From positions 1 through 12,836 of the forward strand of contig WKLE02004175.1 of NCBI GenBank assembly GCA_014885115.2: a stretch of 12,836 bases of DNA, given 5' to 3'. Position 1 is the stretch's first letter. The number at the start of each line of letters is the position of its first letter. Position numbers and translations under genes: made by a program. The notes below the pieces were generated by a model. The model saw nothing but the letters and a program-made list of their open reading frames with translations, made no database searches and had not been told where the DNA came from. This document shows, in pieces, positions 1 through 7,914 of the stretch. Source of the stretch: Asterionellopsis glacialis. Lineage: Eukaryota > Bacillariophyta > Plagiogrammaphyceae > Rhaphoneidales > Asterionellopsidaceae.

Positions 1-72
1 AGTATTGGTGCACCACATGGAGTTCCAATTTATGCTATTGATGGAAGTGTATTATTTGATATTGATGGTTAG
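1..72 (+). CDS. Possible 3' end of an unidentified protein gene (partial)
   Basis: The first frame is open from the window edge for 23 codons and ends at TAG 70-72. The peptide begins SIGAPHGVPIYAIDG and ends FDIDG, which has plausible protein composition, and I do not recognise it. All 23 sense codons end in A or T, more biased than the HMG-CoA lyase gene, so this may be A/T-rich DNA that is open by chance. A second frame is also open to a stop just after it, and the minus strand has stops in all frames. If real, it converges with the lyase gene, leaving about 246 bp between stop codons. Only upstream sequence can settle it. Confidence 0.3.
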   Translation, partial: SIGAPHGVPIYAIDGSVLFDIDG

Positions 73-318
73 AAGTTAGAGGGTACGAGCCAGATCTACT
101 TGTCGACAATACCATTGTATAGTAGATGAGGAGCAAGGAGAAAGACGGTCTAGGCTCAGAGTAAAGCAGATTTATTTAAAGAAAACACGTCTCTTGTGCA
201 ATTTTAACAACATTAGTCCAACAACATTCTTTCGGCAACTTTTTTCAGCTTGTTCTCTTTTTTAAAACCTATTCTTCTAATCAATGGAGATCAACAGAAT
301 AGACTGCCAAGCTTGGTA
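73..318. other. Intergenic region between convergent gene ends
   Basis: This stretch would hold the 3' UTRs of the possible gene ending at 72 and of the lyase ending at 319. It contains T-rich runs (for example around 240-265) but no distinctive polyadenylation signal and no coding potential that I can support. Confidence 0.5.
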
Positions 319-1700
319 TCACGTTGACAATTTACGGCGCTTTGCTTCCATGGCAATTGCAACTTTACTTCGTGTTGTCCTTCCCAACACACTGTGGATA
401 AATGTTCCAGCATCTATAAGTCGTTCTAAATTAATTCCAGTTTTCAGACCCATGCCATGCCTTGTATGAAAAAATTTTAACACGATAACAAAACGTAGAT
501 CGTTAAATAATTGAATAATTCATCGTATTGAACAAAACAACATTTAACCATGTGATGAAAGTTTGGACATTTTGGGGGGGCTACTTACAGCATATAAACA
601 ACATCTTCGGTCGCAACATTCCCAGAAGCTCCATCTGCATATGGACACCCACCAAGACCACCTACAGATGAATCTACCGTTGTAATACCCTTTTGGATGG
701 CTACATGAATATTAGCCAAGGCTTGTCCATAGGTATCATGAAAATGAACTGCAAGGTTTGGAGAAGCACTCTTTTCAGATTTTGACGCTGTTTTAGGTGG
801 TGATGATGATAATTCAAACATTGGAAGGACTTCCTCCAACATGGTAGTAGTCGACCCCACCGTCCCCACACCAATAGTATCACCCAAGGAAATTTCATAA
901 CAACCTAAATCTAACATGTATTCTGTAACACGTGCAACTTCGGAAGGTGCGACATACCCCTGATAGGGGCACCCCACAATACAAGATACATATCCTCGTA
1001 CGGGTATATTATGGTCCTTGGCATACTCTGTAACACTTCGAAATCTATTCATGGATTCTTCAATTGTACAATTAATATTTTGTTTTGAAAATGCTTCACT
1101 AGCGGAACCAAAAATTGCCACTTCATCCACATTACCATCTGTTGCCTCCAAGGCTCTTTGCAACCCTTTAAGATTAGGAACCAAACACGAAAAAGTAGGA
1201 ACATTTAGCTGCAGTTGTTCTTGTTGTTGTTTCTTCCATAAATAAAGTTCTTTCATAACTTCGGATGAATCTGCCATGGTGGGTACCCATTTCGGTGCAA
1301 CAAAGGATGCTGCTTCGATACTTTGACATCCTGCACGAACTAATTTCATAATCAATTCAACTTTGTTTTTTGTAGAAACAATTTGTGTTTCACTTTGAAG
1401 ACCATCTCTTGCCCCTACCTCGACAATTTTTATATCGATATCTTCTGATTGTTGCTGTTCTGGCTGTCCTGATTGCTGTGGTATTTGCTGTTGTGATGAT
1501 ACTGATACTGATGAAAATGACCTTTTATGATGCGCAGGGATGGATGTAATTGTTCTGCTGTTATGAGGCTGTAAATTGTGATGATATGTTGTCGACGAAG
1601 CCATCAGGTTTTGTCGTCCAAATGAGAATATTTCTGAGCGGGTTCTACTCCAAATTCTCTTATTCCGCAGAAGGTAATATTTTGATTTTAGCAATGCCAT
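319..1700 (-). CDS. HMGCL: Hydroxymethylglutaryl-CoA lyase, probably mitochondrial (two exons)
   Basis: Cleaves (S)-3-hydroxy-3-methylglutaryl-CoA to acetoacetate and acetyl-CoA, the last step of leucine catabolism. It is a TIM-barrel enzyme that uses a divalent metal. CDS is join(319..460, 589..1700) on the minus strand, 417 aa. VEVGARDGLQ (residues 94-102) holds the catalytic Arg98-Asp99 pair; Glu129 follows in QSIEAASF. HFHDTYGQALAN (319-330) supplies metal ligands His319 and His321. GGLGGCPYADGASGN (347-361) carries catalytic Cys352 and Asn361. The ATG at 1698-1700 is the first in frame after an upstream stop at 1872-1874, with A at -3 and G at +4. Residues 1-60 are rich in Arg, Lys and Ser with almost no acid, which suggests a mitochondrial presequence; a Gln/Ser linker (about 69-85) follows. 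A Ser/Lys/Pro-rich insertion lies near 298-315. The C-terminus (KLST) is not a peroxisomal signal. Family identity is certain; location is inferred. Confidence 0.96.
461..588 (-). other. Spliceosomal intron in the HMG-CoA lyase gene
   Basis: 128-bp intron. On the minus strand exon 1 ends ATG-CT at 589 and is followed by a consensus GTAAGT donor (588-583). The acceptor reads TTTTTTCATACAAG and ends at 461. Splicing joins CT+G as Leu371 and restores the conserved lyase C-terminus (GLKTGINLER, then RTTRSKVA), ending at TGA 319-321. Without splicing the frame stops at TAA 585-587, directly after VVYML. A run of seven G (plus strand, 574-580) lies just inside the donor. Confidence 0.93.
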
Positions 1701-1964
1701 GATCGATGCTGGAGCAGGTTGTGTAGAAGTTTGTGATATAAGATGTAGATGCGATGTACATGTAACGGTGTGTCCGGTAACGTGTGACAGTCTGAAGGGG
1801 AAGCATCTTGTGATTGTTGAGGTGTCAAAAAGGAGAAAAAAATTCTCAGAACACTGCAATAATGATGCATTCTACTTGTACCAATCGATATCATTGCTGG
1901 GTGTCCTACCAACGCTATTCCTCTCAAGTCTCGTACTGCGACCAGATCATAAATTCACTGCAGG

Positions 1965-1979
1965 ACGTCATTTTGACGT
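1965..1979. promoter_or_regulatory. ACGTCA-TTT-TGACGT inverted repeat, candidate bZIP (CCRE-like) site
   Basis: ACGTCA (1965-1970) and its exact reverse complement TGACGT (1974-1979) are separated by TTT. It lies 264 bp upstream of the lyase start codon and about 700 bp upstream of paralogue A. Both half-sites match the core words of the CO2/cAMP-response elements described in Phaeodactylum carbonic anhydrase promoters, which bind a bZIP factor. Function here is inferred from sequence and position only. Confidence 0.4.
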
Positions 1980-2175
1980 TCCACCCTGCCTCCGAATTCA
2001 CCACCTGTCGAAAACAGACAAAATTCAGTTTCTCATCTGTCGAAATTGAGAAACATAAAGAAGAAACACAAATCCCGCCCATGAAACAATGCTCGCATTC
2101 GCAGAATGTCTTGTTTTCATATAACATTCGTAGAAATTGAACTCCACGTGTTATTTATACTCAAAATAGGAATTG

Positions 2176-2208
2176 GTTCCCGATGGGAGTAGTACCTGGT
2201 ACAGGAAC
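2176..2208. repeat. Short palindromic repeat island 1
   Basis: Contains TACCTGGTACAGG (2193-2205), a 13-mer repeated exactly at 4378-4390. Flanking GTTCC (2176-2180) and GGAAC (2204-2208) form a small inverted repeat. Confidence 0.6.
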
Positions 2209-2678
2209 GACTTATTTGGCGGGTACAAGAGAAAAACACGAAGTGAAGGAGAGGGTCGTCATTCGTGCATTTTCAATTCTGCAATGTGCATGTCGCGGAG
2301 TTTCCTGTCCTCCGTTTGGCCTCCTGTAGCCAGTCTACGACTAGACGTGTAGACTACAGTACTGGCAGAGCATTGTGTTTTAGTCTAACTTCGGAACATC
2401 CTTGCTTGTATGAAGGCCTTTTCAGTCGGGGTTACTGTGACAAGGGACCATCCGTTACCACGTATGAAAAAGTGTCCATACATTTGTCACATTCACATAC
2501 TTTTTTGTACCATACGTACAGAGGAGTCGTCACAAGACGCGCAAGACCAGTGAAATAAAAAGAGGAGAACAATCGAAAAGTGCAAGCAGTCACGAAAAGA
2601 GTGAATTCATAGAGAAAAGCGAAGTCTCAACCAAAGCAATCGTATTTCTACTGTCACAATTCTTTCACACGTATAAAG

Positions 2679-3263
2679 ATGACAGAAACTATCAATACCT
2701 TAGCGCCCAGGAAAAAGGTTCGATTCAATAGCTACACTTGCGTTGGAATTGCTACTTCCTATGACAATCTCACACAAGAAGAACGCCAAAATGTCTGGTA
2801 CCAACAAACAGAGCTTGACCGATTTAAAGACGACGCACGAAATACTGCGAATGTTCTAGATACAAATATCGTTGTATGCCCTCTCAGAGACCAAATGACA
2901 GCTGATGATGATTGTACTCGTGGTTTAGAGCGATTGAGGTCTATACGGCGTCTTCAAGACAAAATTATTGCCAGACGCGTCATTTTGAAAGCAATCAAGC
3001 GATTCCAAACAGATATCGAGAAGGTTGCACTTGTAGCTAGCAGATGCACAGCATGGTCGAGGCAAGTGGCTCTTTTGACAGCTGAAATTGACTATTATTC
3101 GGCGTATGACATTTCGTTGCCAACCCAAGATGTTCCTGTACACCCCTTTGAGAGGAAGGAAGATAGCTACCGCCATTCTAGTTGCAAGAGACAAGCAGTT
3201 TCTAGTGAAATGTGTGAGCATCAACGCATTAAGAGGCAACGAGTGGTGACACTTGCCCAATGA
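2679..3263 (+). CDS. Paralogue A: unknown-function WYQ/CTRGLE family protein
   Basis: Intact 194-aa intronless frame from ATG 2679, with A at -3. I do not know its function. Visible blocks: basic start and KKVRFN strand (12-17); NVWYQQTELDRFK (38-50); LDTNIVV (60-66); Asp-rich turn, then CTRGLE (79-84); RSIRRLQDKI (87-96); RRVILKAIKRFQ (99-110), an amphipathic basic helix; CTAWSR (123-128); a possible helix ending DYY (138-140); LPTQDVPVHPFE (147-158); and a basic tail with RIKRQR (183-188) that could be a nuclear localisation signal. The predicted fold is mainly helical and soluble, with no signal peptide or membrane segment. It is clearly homologous to the proteins at 4926 and 6330 on the same strand. 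From memory, similar WY-box/RGLE-box hypothetical proteins are numerous in diatoms, but I cannot run that comparison. Confidence 0.88.
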   Translation: MTETINTLAPRKKVRFNSYTCVGIATSYDNLTQEERQNVWYQQTELDRFKDDARNTANVLDTNIVVCPLRDQMTADDDCTRGLERLRSIRRLQDKIIARRVILKAIKRFQTDIEKVALVASRCTAWSRQVALLTAEIDYYSAYDISLPTQDVPVHPFERKEDSYRHSSCKRQAVSSEMCEHQRIKRQRVVTLAQ

Positions 3264-3983
3264 CGTGCATAAGCAGCATAGAGAGCTATTGTATTGAATA
3301 CTGTACAGATAGAACTGTTATATTTTGGGGGAAAGCGTTAGAGACCAGCATCATACTTTTTTACTTGTAGAGAAAATTATTGATGTCTAGAAATTAGTAA
3401 CAACTTTCACGAGAAAAATTATTTTTACCCTTGTCTACATTTCATTGGCCCTGTAGTGTATTTATATGGACATCGATGCAAAGTGAAGCTGAGTAGTTTA
3501 TCATTTTTATGTAAAAAAGTGATTACCAATGAGATTTGCAATCTACCAGTTCTATGAAAAGTATCGAGTCACGCTGTAAATGATGCAGTCATATTGATTT
3601 TGCGTTCCAAAAGAATCAACTCATTGAGTAATTATGTAATTGCTCACGATTTTTTTCATTCGTTAATATCCAGGAAGCCTATGCACTCGATTAACAAAAA
3701 TTAAACTTCTTTTGGATTATGCATGATAAAGGTTTCGAAAGCCTGAACATTTGGTAAATAACTGTATTGTAAATCTTATTTTCCTATTTCTCTGGAGAGG
3801 ACAGAAAACTAGGACGGAAGACCCGGGAATCTTTCAGCAAAAGTAGAACAGTACGGGAATGGTATGTAAAGCGTCAAGTCAAGAACCTGATGTGTAAACC
3901 TTTCGAATATGCTTTAAAGAATATTACAATTCTGATGAATAATACAAGTTCTGATTATTTTGTAGAGAGCTATCATGAAGTCA

Positions 3984-4153
3984 GTCAGGTCCTCTGAGGA
4001 CCCTGGGACAAGTGTGTCAGGTGCTACAAGGTACCTATAATCCTAAGGACCTATTTACGGTACATAACAGGACTGTCTAGCACTTGTGTAGGAGCTTGTA
4101 AATAGTTCTACCATACTAACTACTGTATTAGATGTGGGCTCTCTAGAGAGTCC
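3984..4153. repeat. Short palindromic repeat island 2
   Basis: Contains the perfect hairpin word GGTCCTC-T-GAGGACC (3988-4002), AAGGTACCTAT, GGACCTA (4047-4053) and the 12-bp palindrome CTCTCTAGAGAG (4139-4150). It shares the GGTCC/GGACC vocabulary with the other islands. Confidence 0.6.
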
Positions 4154-4339
4154 TAATGCCCCCAAAGCACCAACAAGAACCTTCTCGAAGGGCTCGCATT
4201 GTGACTTGTGACATTTGATAGACAGTGTTAATAAGACAACTGTAGTTATGCGGTAGAACTGAAGTTAATTTTCGTTCCCCGAGGCAGTACAAATTGAAAA
4301 TAATGATACCATAGATCTCTAAATTTAAATACAATTATT

Positions 4340-4395
4340 GGTCCAGTACGTACTACTACCTGGTGCAGTAGTTCCTCTACCTGGTACAGGTACTG
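4340..4395. repeat. Short palindromic repeat island 3
   Basis: Holds TACCTGGTACAGG (4378-4390, identical to island 1) overlapping GTACAGGTACTG (4384-4395, identical to island 4). An imperfect inverted repeat, ACTAC (4355-4359) and GTAGT (4368-4372), encloses CTGGTG. Confidence 0.65.
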
Positions 4396-4925
4396 TTGAT
4401 TCCTCCTTTTGGTGCATGATACGTATCAAAACCTACTATTTCCAGACCTAAAAAATTATCAATTTATTTGCTCAAAATAGGGGGATCTATGTACAGAATT
4501 TGGACCATGTATTTTTTAAAATTGTAATCGTGATTGATATTTTCTACTCAGTATTAATTCAAGCGGTAGAAGCCAGAGAACATCAAAGAATACAGAATAG
4601 ATAAATTCGCCTAATTGGAGGGCCAATTATTCTTATTATGCCGGTAAAGTACGAGTACAAGTAAAATAAAATCCTTCATTTTCGATACTGATCTTAATTA
4701 ATCGATGTAAACAGGTAAAACGCGAACTCCCTAAGACGACATTTTACTAGGAACTTATTTATTTGCTACTAATAATATTTGTTCATTGAAGTAACTCGAG
4801 GCAACAACCACACTCTTCTCACACAGGGTATTATTTTTCCATTTCAAGTTCACAGTTATTTCATTTACTCGTTCACGCTTCTCACTTATTTCATATTCTT
4901 GGTTCATAATAAAGCAATACATCCC

Positions 4926-5459
4926 ATGAGGAGAAGGAAGCAAGTCCAATTTAATGACGTTGTATGCGTTGGCCGTGCCACCAGCTGGATGTCGGAAGAA
5001 CGTGACTACATATGGTACCAAGATACCGAGATTGATTCCTTCAAAAAAGAAGCAATGTGCCTTTCATTTTTACTGGATACGAATATCGTAATAGCTCCTG
5101 CTACAGACGACAACATTGAGTGTACTCGTGGGCTGGAACAACTTAGATCTATACAAAGAATACAGAACATGATTGTCACTAAAAGAATCATTTTCAAGGC
5201 ACTGAAGAGATTTCAAGATCCGAATCATGTTGCTCGTGTTGCTGATAAATGCACAGAGTGGTCAAGAAAAATCGCTCTAATCACTGCAGAACACGATCAC
5301 GACAATGTTACAGTCGAGGTCTCAAAATCAATCCAAGAACTACCGTCGTGCGAATTATTTGGAGCAAATGCTCACTTTGGCAAAAAACACATTGTTCCCA
5401 AAATGGCTTCACCGCGTACAATAAAACGACACAAAGTCTCACATGGCTGTTTGCGATAG
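4926..5459 (+). CDS. Paralogue B: unknown-function WYQ/CTRGLE family protein
   Basis: 177-aa protein. I start at ATG 4926 because it gives MRRRKQVQFN, matching the basic start of paralogue A. The frame stays open upstream to an ATG at 4779, but that 49-residue extension has no counterpart in A or C and is probably 5' UTR. Blocks: VQFN (7-10), IWYQDTEIDSFK (29-40), LLDTNIV (49-55), CTRGLE (67-71 plus Glu), RSIQRIQN (74-81), KRIIFKALKRFQDP (86-99), KCTEWSR (108-114), IALITAE (116-122). It lacks the PVHPFE segment that A and C share; the tail instead ends in a basic stretch near RTIKRHK (164-170). Same strand as its paralogues, and no introns needed. Function unknown; a nuclear role would be a guess from the basic tail. 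Confidence 0.85.
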   Translation: MRRRKQVQFNDVVCVGRATSWMSEERDYIWYQDTEIDSFKKEAMCLSFLLDTNIVIAPATDDNIECTRGLEQLRSIQRIQNMIVTKRIIFKALKRFQDPNHVARVADKCTEWSRKIALITAEHDHDNVTVEVSKSIQELPSCELFGANAHFGKKHIVPKMASPRTIKRHKVSHGCLR

Positions 5460-5617
5460 TATCTTTTTTAGCTATCTATGGATGTAAATTGTAAACTTTT
5501 TTGTTTTGCTTCGCAAAAGTTCTTCTGGAAAAAAATACTTTCGAATTTGTTACATTTTTCTACTTTTTTTATCACACAAGAAAAAGGTTAATTTGCTTAG
5601 AAAGGGTTAGAGTGATA

Positions 5618-5717
5618 CATCCTACGGTAGGTCCTATTCCTAAGTAGCCTGGACCATGATACCGTAGGTGCTAGTAGTAGCTCTAGAGTCCTAGTACAGG
5701 TACTGGTAGATCCTACC
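5618..5717. repeat. Short palindromic repeat island 4
   Basis: Contains CCTAC-G-GTAGG (5621-5631), TAGGTCC (5628-5634), CTCTAGAG, GTACAGGTACTG (5694-5705, identical to island 3) and several GTAG/CTAC words within 100 bp. Confidence 0.65.
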
Positions 5718-5819
5718 CGTTTGAAAAGAACACAAACGAAAGTGTCTTCCTGCGACAAAGACTTCCGCCTGATTTTGACCTTGTTCTGTGAGTTATTTTA
5801 TTTTAGTACTGTAGCAGTT

Positions 5820-5900
5820 TACCTGGTAGCAATGTTACAGTACCTAGGTAGGATTACTGTCCATATGTCCATATCATATGTACTTGGTAGTATGTACCTC
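5820..5900. repeat. Short palindromic repeat island 5
   Basis: TACCTGGTA (5820-5828) is followed by the perfect palindrome TACCTAGGTA (5841-5850). That palindrome is enclosed by ACAGTA (5837-5842) and TACTGT (5855-5860). CATATG words follow. Confidence 0.55.
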
Positions 5901-5961
5901 TCAAGAATAATTTGTGGTTTCGAATAGAAAAAATTACGAACAGGAACAATAAAGAAGTTCG

Positions 5962-6000
5962 TGTACCAGGTAGGTCCTGGAGGGACCTATTGCCTGTACT
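5962..6000. repeat. Short palindromic repeat island 6
   Basis: GTACCAGG leads into a hairpin with 7-bp arms, TAGGTCC (5971-5977) and GGACCTA (5983-5989), and a 5-base loop. Both arms recur in islands 2, 4 and 9. Confidence 0.6.
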
Positions 6001-6329
6001 CCGATAATAAGAAAAAATACTGTATTTAGTAATCACCTCTTCTCCAACTCTATTATTTTTGCTTGCTTTGATGACTCAAGATTGAACTGGAAGGGAATTA
6101 ATTACGTGGATCATTTTGCGCTGGTTTGGCATAAAAGGGCCACGATAATTAGGTTAGGACTGATACGGCTAGGACAAGTTTTGGTTGAAGGTATTTTTCT
6201 TCAACGTGCTCCGTCAGTATCGGCAAGAGCACACTAGTTTACCTTGTCACCAGTCAAAACGCATCTCTTTCCTTAGGTGTATCATATAGCAATAATAATT
6301 AGGTTTGTTGTATCCTTCATCATTTTGAA

Positions 6330-6914
6330 ATGCTGACAATGGAGCAAGAATCGGGAGAAACGACTTTTTCGTTAATGTGTAAGAGAAGTGTGACTTTTGA
6401 TAACACCGTAAATATAGGGATAGCTGCAAATTGGTCGCAGGAGGATCAAAATGATATATGGTTTCAGCCGAATGAGATTGAGAACTTCAAAAGTGCCGCA
6501 AGAGAGTTGTCGACCCTACTCGACGCCGAAATAGTTGTCCACCAATTTAACGGGAACATCACAGAGAGCGGTGAATATTGTTATACCCGTGGACTTGAAA
6601 GGAATAGATCTCTGCGTCGCATACAAAATAAGATAATGGCAAAACGTGTTATCTTGAAGGCACAGAAGAGATTCCAAGATCCTCATAAAATTGCCCTTGT
6701 AGCCAATAAATGTACAGAATGGTCTAGAGAAATAGCTACCCTAACTGGAAAAATTGACTACTACGAAGCAAACGAAATGTTCCTACCAACACAAATAATT
6801 CCAGTTCATCCATTTGAGACTGAGACAGGAGCTATCAAAAGGCAAATTTCTCAAGACATTTTCAGTATGGTGAAACGAAGAAGAAAGATCTCCTTTGCCG
6901 ATAGATTTCCTTGA
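6330..6914 (+). CDS. Paralogue C: unknown-function WYQ/CTRGLE family protein
   Basis: Intact 194-aa frame. The first ATG is at 6330; the ATG at 6339 (Met4) has the better context (A at -3, G at +4), so the true protein may be 191 aa. Blocks, numbered from 6330: VTFDN (21-25), IWFQPNEIENFK (43-54), LLDAEIVV (63-70), CYTRGLE (84-90), RSLRRIQNKI (93-102), KRVILKAQKRFQDP (105-118), KCTEWSR (127-133), IATLTGKIDYY (135-145), FLPTQIIPVHPFE (151-163), and a basic tail KRRRK (182-186) that could act as a nuclear signal. It shares the PVHPFE segment with paralogue A, and the RFQDP and KCTEWSR forms with B, so the three are comparably related. No signal peptide or membrane segment. Function unknown. Confidence 0.88.
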   Translation: MLTMEQESGETTFSLMCKRSVTFDNTVNIGIAANWSQEDQNDIWFQPNEIENFKSAARELSTLLDAEIVVHQFNGNITESGEYCYTRGLERNRSLRRIQNKIMAKRVILKAQKRFQDPHKIALVANKCTEWSREIATLTGKIDYYEANEMFLPTQIIPVHPFETETGAIKRQISQDIFSMVKRRRKISFADRFP

Positions 6915-7206
6915 TTCTATCAAATAAAAATGGTATTGATTCGGGAGAGAGGATCTCGTAGAGCAACAGAAATTATACAATTATGAGTTTTTTGAAATGA
7001 AGAGTAGACCATGAGTCCAGGAAAAATAGTGCTTCTTACAAAAGCACAGGATGTCCGCCAAACGAGAGGTAATTTACTGCCTTCTTGGAAAAAGTGTGTC
7101 TTTTCAACTTTTTTCAACAAAGCCACATTTATACCTGATTAGAACGTGACCCTGTAAATTAAGAAAGTTTCAAAGAGTCACAAAGAAGATGCCAGTGGCA
7201 TGTGAT

Positions 7207-7251
7207 GAGATCTCCTTTCAGTGCACTATTAGTGCACACGGGTGAGATCTC
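7207..7251. repeat. Symmetrical nested inverted repeat (two-stem hairpin)
   Basis: Outer arms are GAGATCTC (7207-7214 and 7244-7251). Inner arms are GTGCAC (7221-7226 and 7232-7237). The central loop is 5 bases and the two internal spacers are 6 bases each. Each arm is itself a palindrome, so the element is both a direct and an inverted repeat. Confidence 0.7.
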
Positions 7252-7800
7252 TTCGCTTGGTCTACGTAACCATTGCACAAAAATGGAGTTCTAAAGAAAT
7301 GTATAGTATGCATAATGTTAGCCTATGTGGATAAAAATATCACGGCATAATGTATATGAAAAAATCAAGTTCAGCAGCAATGGTTTTAAATATGTTATAG
7401 ATGAGGGATAACTAATCGCAAAGTATGAAGTGGAAAAACATGTTACTTTCAAATAGGTGAAAAGGTGACTATGAGAAAGTGTTATATGAAGCCGTATTGG
7501 AAAGGAAGAGAGATATGACAATATTGACAGAACCTAAATACGTAGTAACATGTGACCGAGGAAATTATGCAACAACAGCTCCTTCTTTCTATGTGGGCAG
7601 ATGAAATGTTTCAATATTGCCTTAGCTACTAGATGTTTATTTATTTTAAAGTCTGAAAAATGATGATGAATTTCGTATTCAAACAATGTTTCAAGTCCTT
7701 ATTTAGAGTCATACAATCTTCCATTTTGACAAAGTCTTTGGCTCTTTTTTTAGAGTAACAATCTCAAGTGCTCCTACAAAAAGAACCAGTAATAATGTTT

Positions 7801-7838
7801 AGTCTACAGGATAGAGTCCTACTGCCTGTAGGCTCTAT
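7801..7838. repeat. Short palindromic repeat island 7
   Basis: CTACAGG (7804-7810) pairs with CCTGTAG (7825-7831), and ATAGAG (7811-7816) pairs with CTCTAT (7833-7838). These are two interleaved inverted repeats, which can form alternative hairpins but not both at once. Confidence 0.6.
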
Positions 7839-7888
7839 ATCAGATGATGATGATCCCATTTAGTAGAGAGAAAACACAGTTCATAAGT

Positions 7889-7914
7889 ATGGTATATAGT
7901 CCTATCTATACCAT
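7889..7914. repeat. 8-bp inverted repeat
   Basis: ATGGTATA (7889-7896) and TATACCAT (7907-7914) form perfect arms around a 10-base loop, about 50 bp after island 7. Confidence 0.5.

Larger units (their letters stand above)
1701..2678. other. Divergent intergenic region between HMG-CoA lyase and paralogue A
   Basis: This 978-bp region separates two divergently transcribed genes and must hold both 5' UTRs and promoters. Open frames here lack domains, conserved motifs or convincing composition and I do not call them genes. It contains the ACGTCA/TGACGT inverted repeat at 1965-1979 and a short palindromic repeat island at 2176-2208. The A-rich stretch directly upstream of 2679 is probably the 5' UTR of the plus-strand gene. 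Confidence 0.6.
3264..4925. other. Long noncoding stretch between paralogues A and B
   Basis: About 1.66 kb with no supportable gene; open frames are short and featureless. It holds two palindromic repeat islands (3984-4153 and 4340-4395) and otherwise A/T-rich sequence. I found no remnant of a further paralogue by eye: none of the WYQ, CTRGLE or KRFQ boxes is readable in any frame. Confidence 0.6.
5460..6329. other. Noncoding stretch between paralogues B and C
   Basis: 870 bp without a supportable gene. Three palindromic repeat islands crowd the first 540 bp (5618-5717, 5820-5900, 5962-6000). The part nearest gene C (6040-6329) is plain A/T-rich sequence with one GCN4/AP-1-like word, TGACTCA, at 6072-6078, about 250 bp upstream of the start codon. 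That word is too short to call functional. Confidence 0.55.

Noticed and set aside
1701..1859. Longer N-terminus for HMG-CoA lyase
   Set aside because: The frame is open to a stop at 1872-1874 but contains no ATG before 1700. The Met at 1700 has good context and starts a presequence-like segment.
1699..2140. Overlapping open frames of about 110 codons on the plus strand
   Set aside because: They run antisense to the lyase 5' region and into the promoter. The translations have no domain and an irregular composition.
2672..2678. TATAAAG directly before the start codon of paralogue A
   Set aside because: It is adjacent to the ATG and leaves no room for a transcription start and 5' UTR, so it is not a TATA box for this gene.
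4779..4925. 49-residue N-terminal extension of paralogue B with a hydrophobic stretch
   Set aside because: Absent in A and C. The Met at 4926 aligns with the family start, so the extension is best read as 5' UTR.
6072..6078. TGACTCA, a GCN4/AP-1-like word, repeated at 8753-8759
   Set aside because: A 7-base word is expected by chance in a window of this size; only its position upstream of paralogue C is mildly suggestive.
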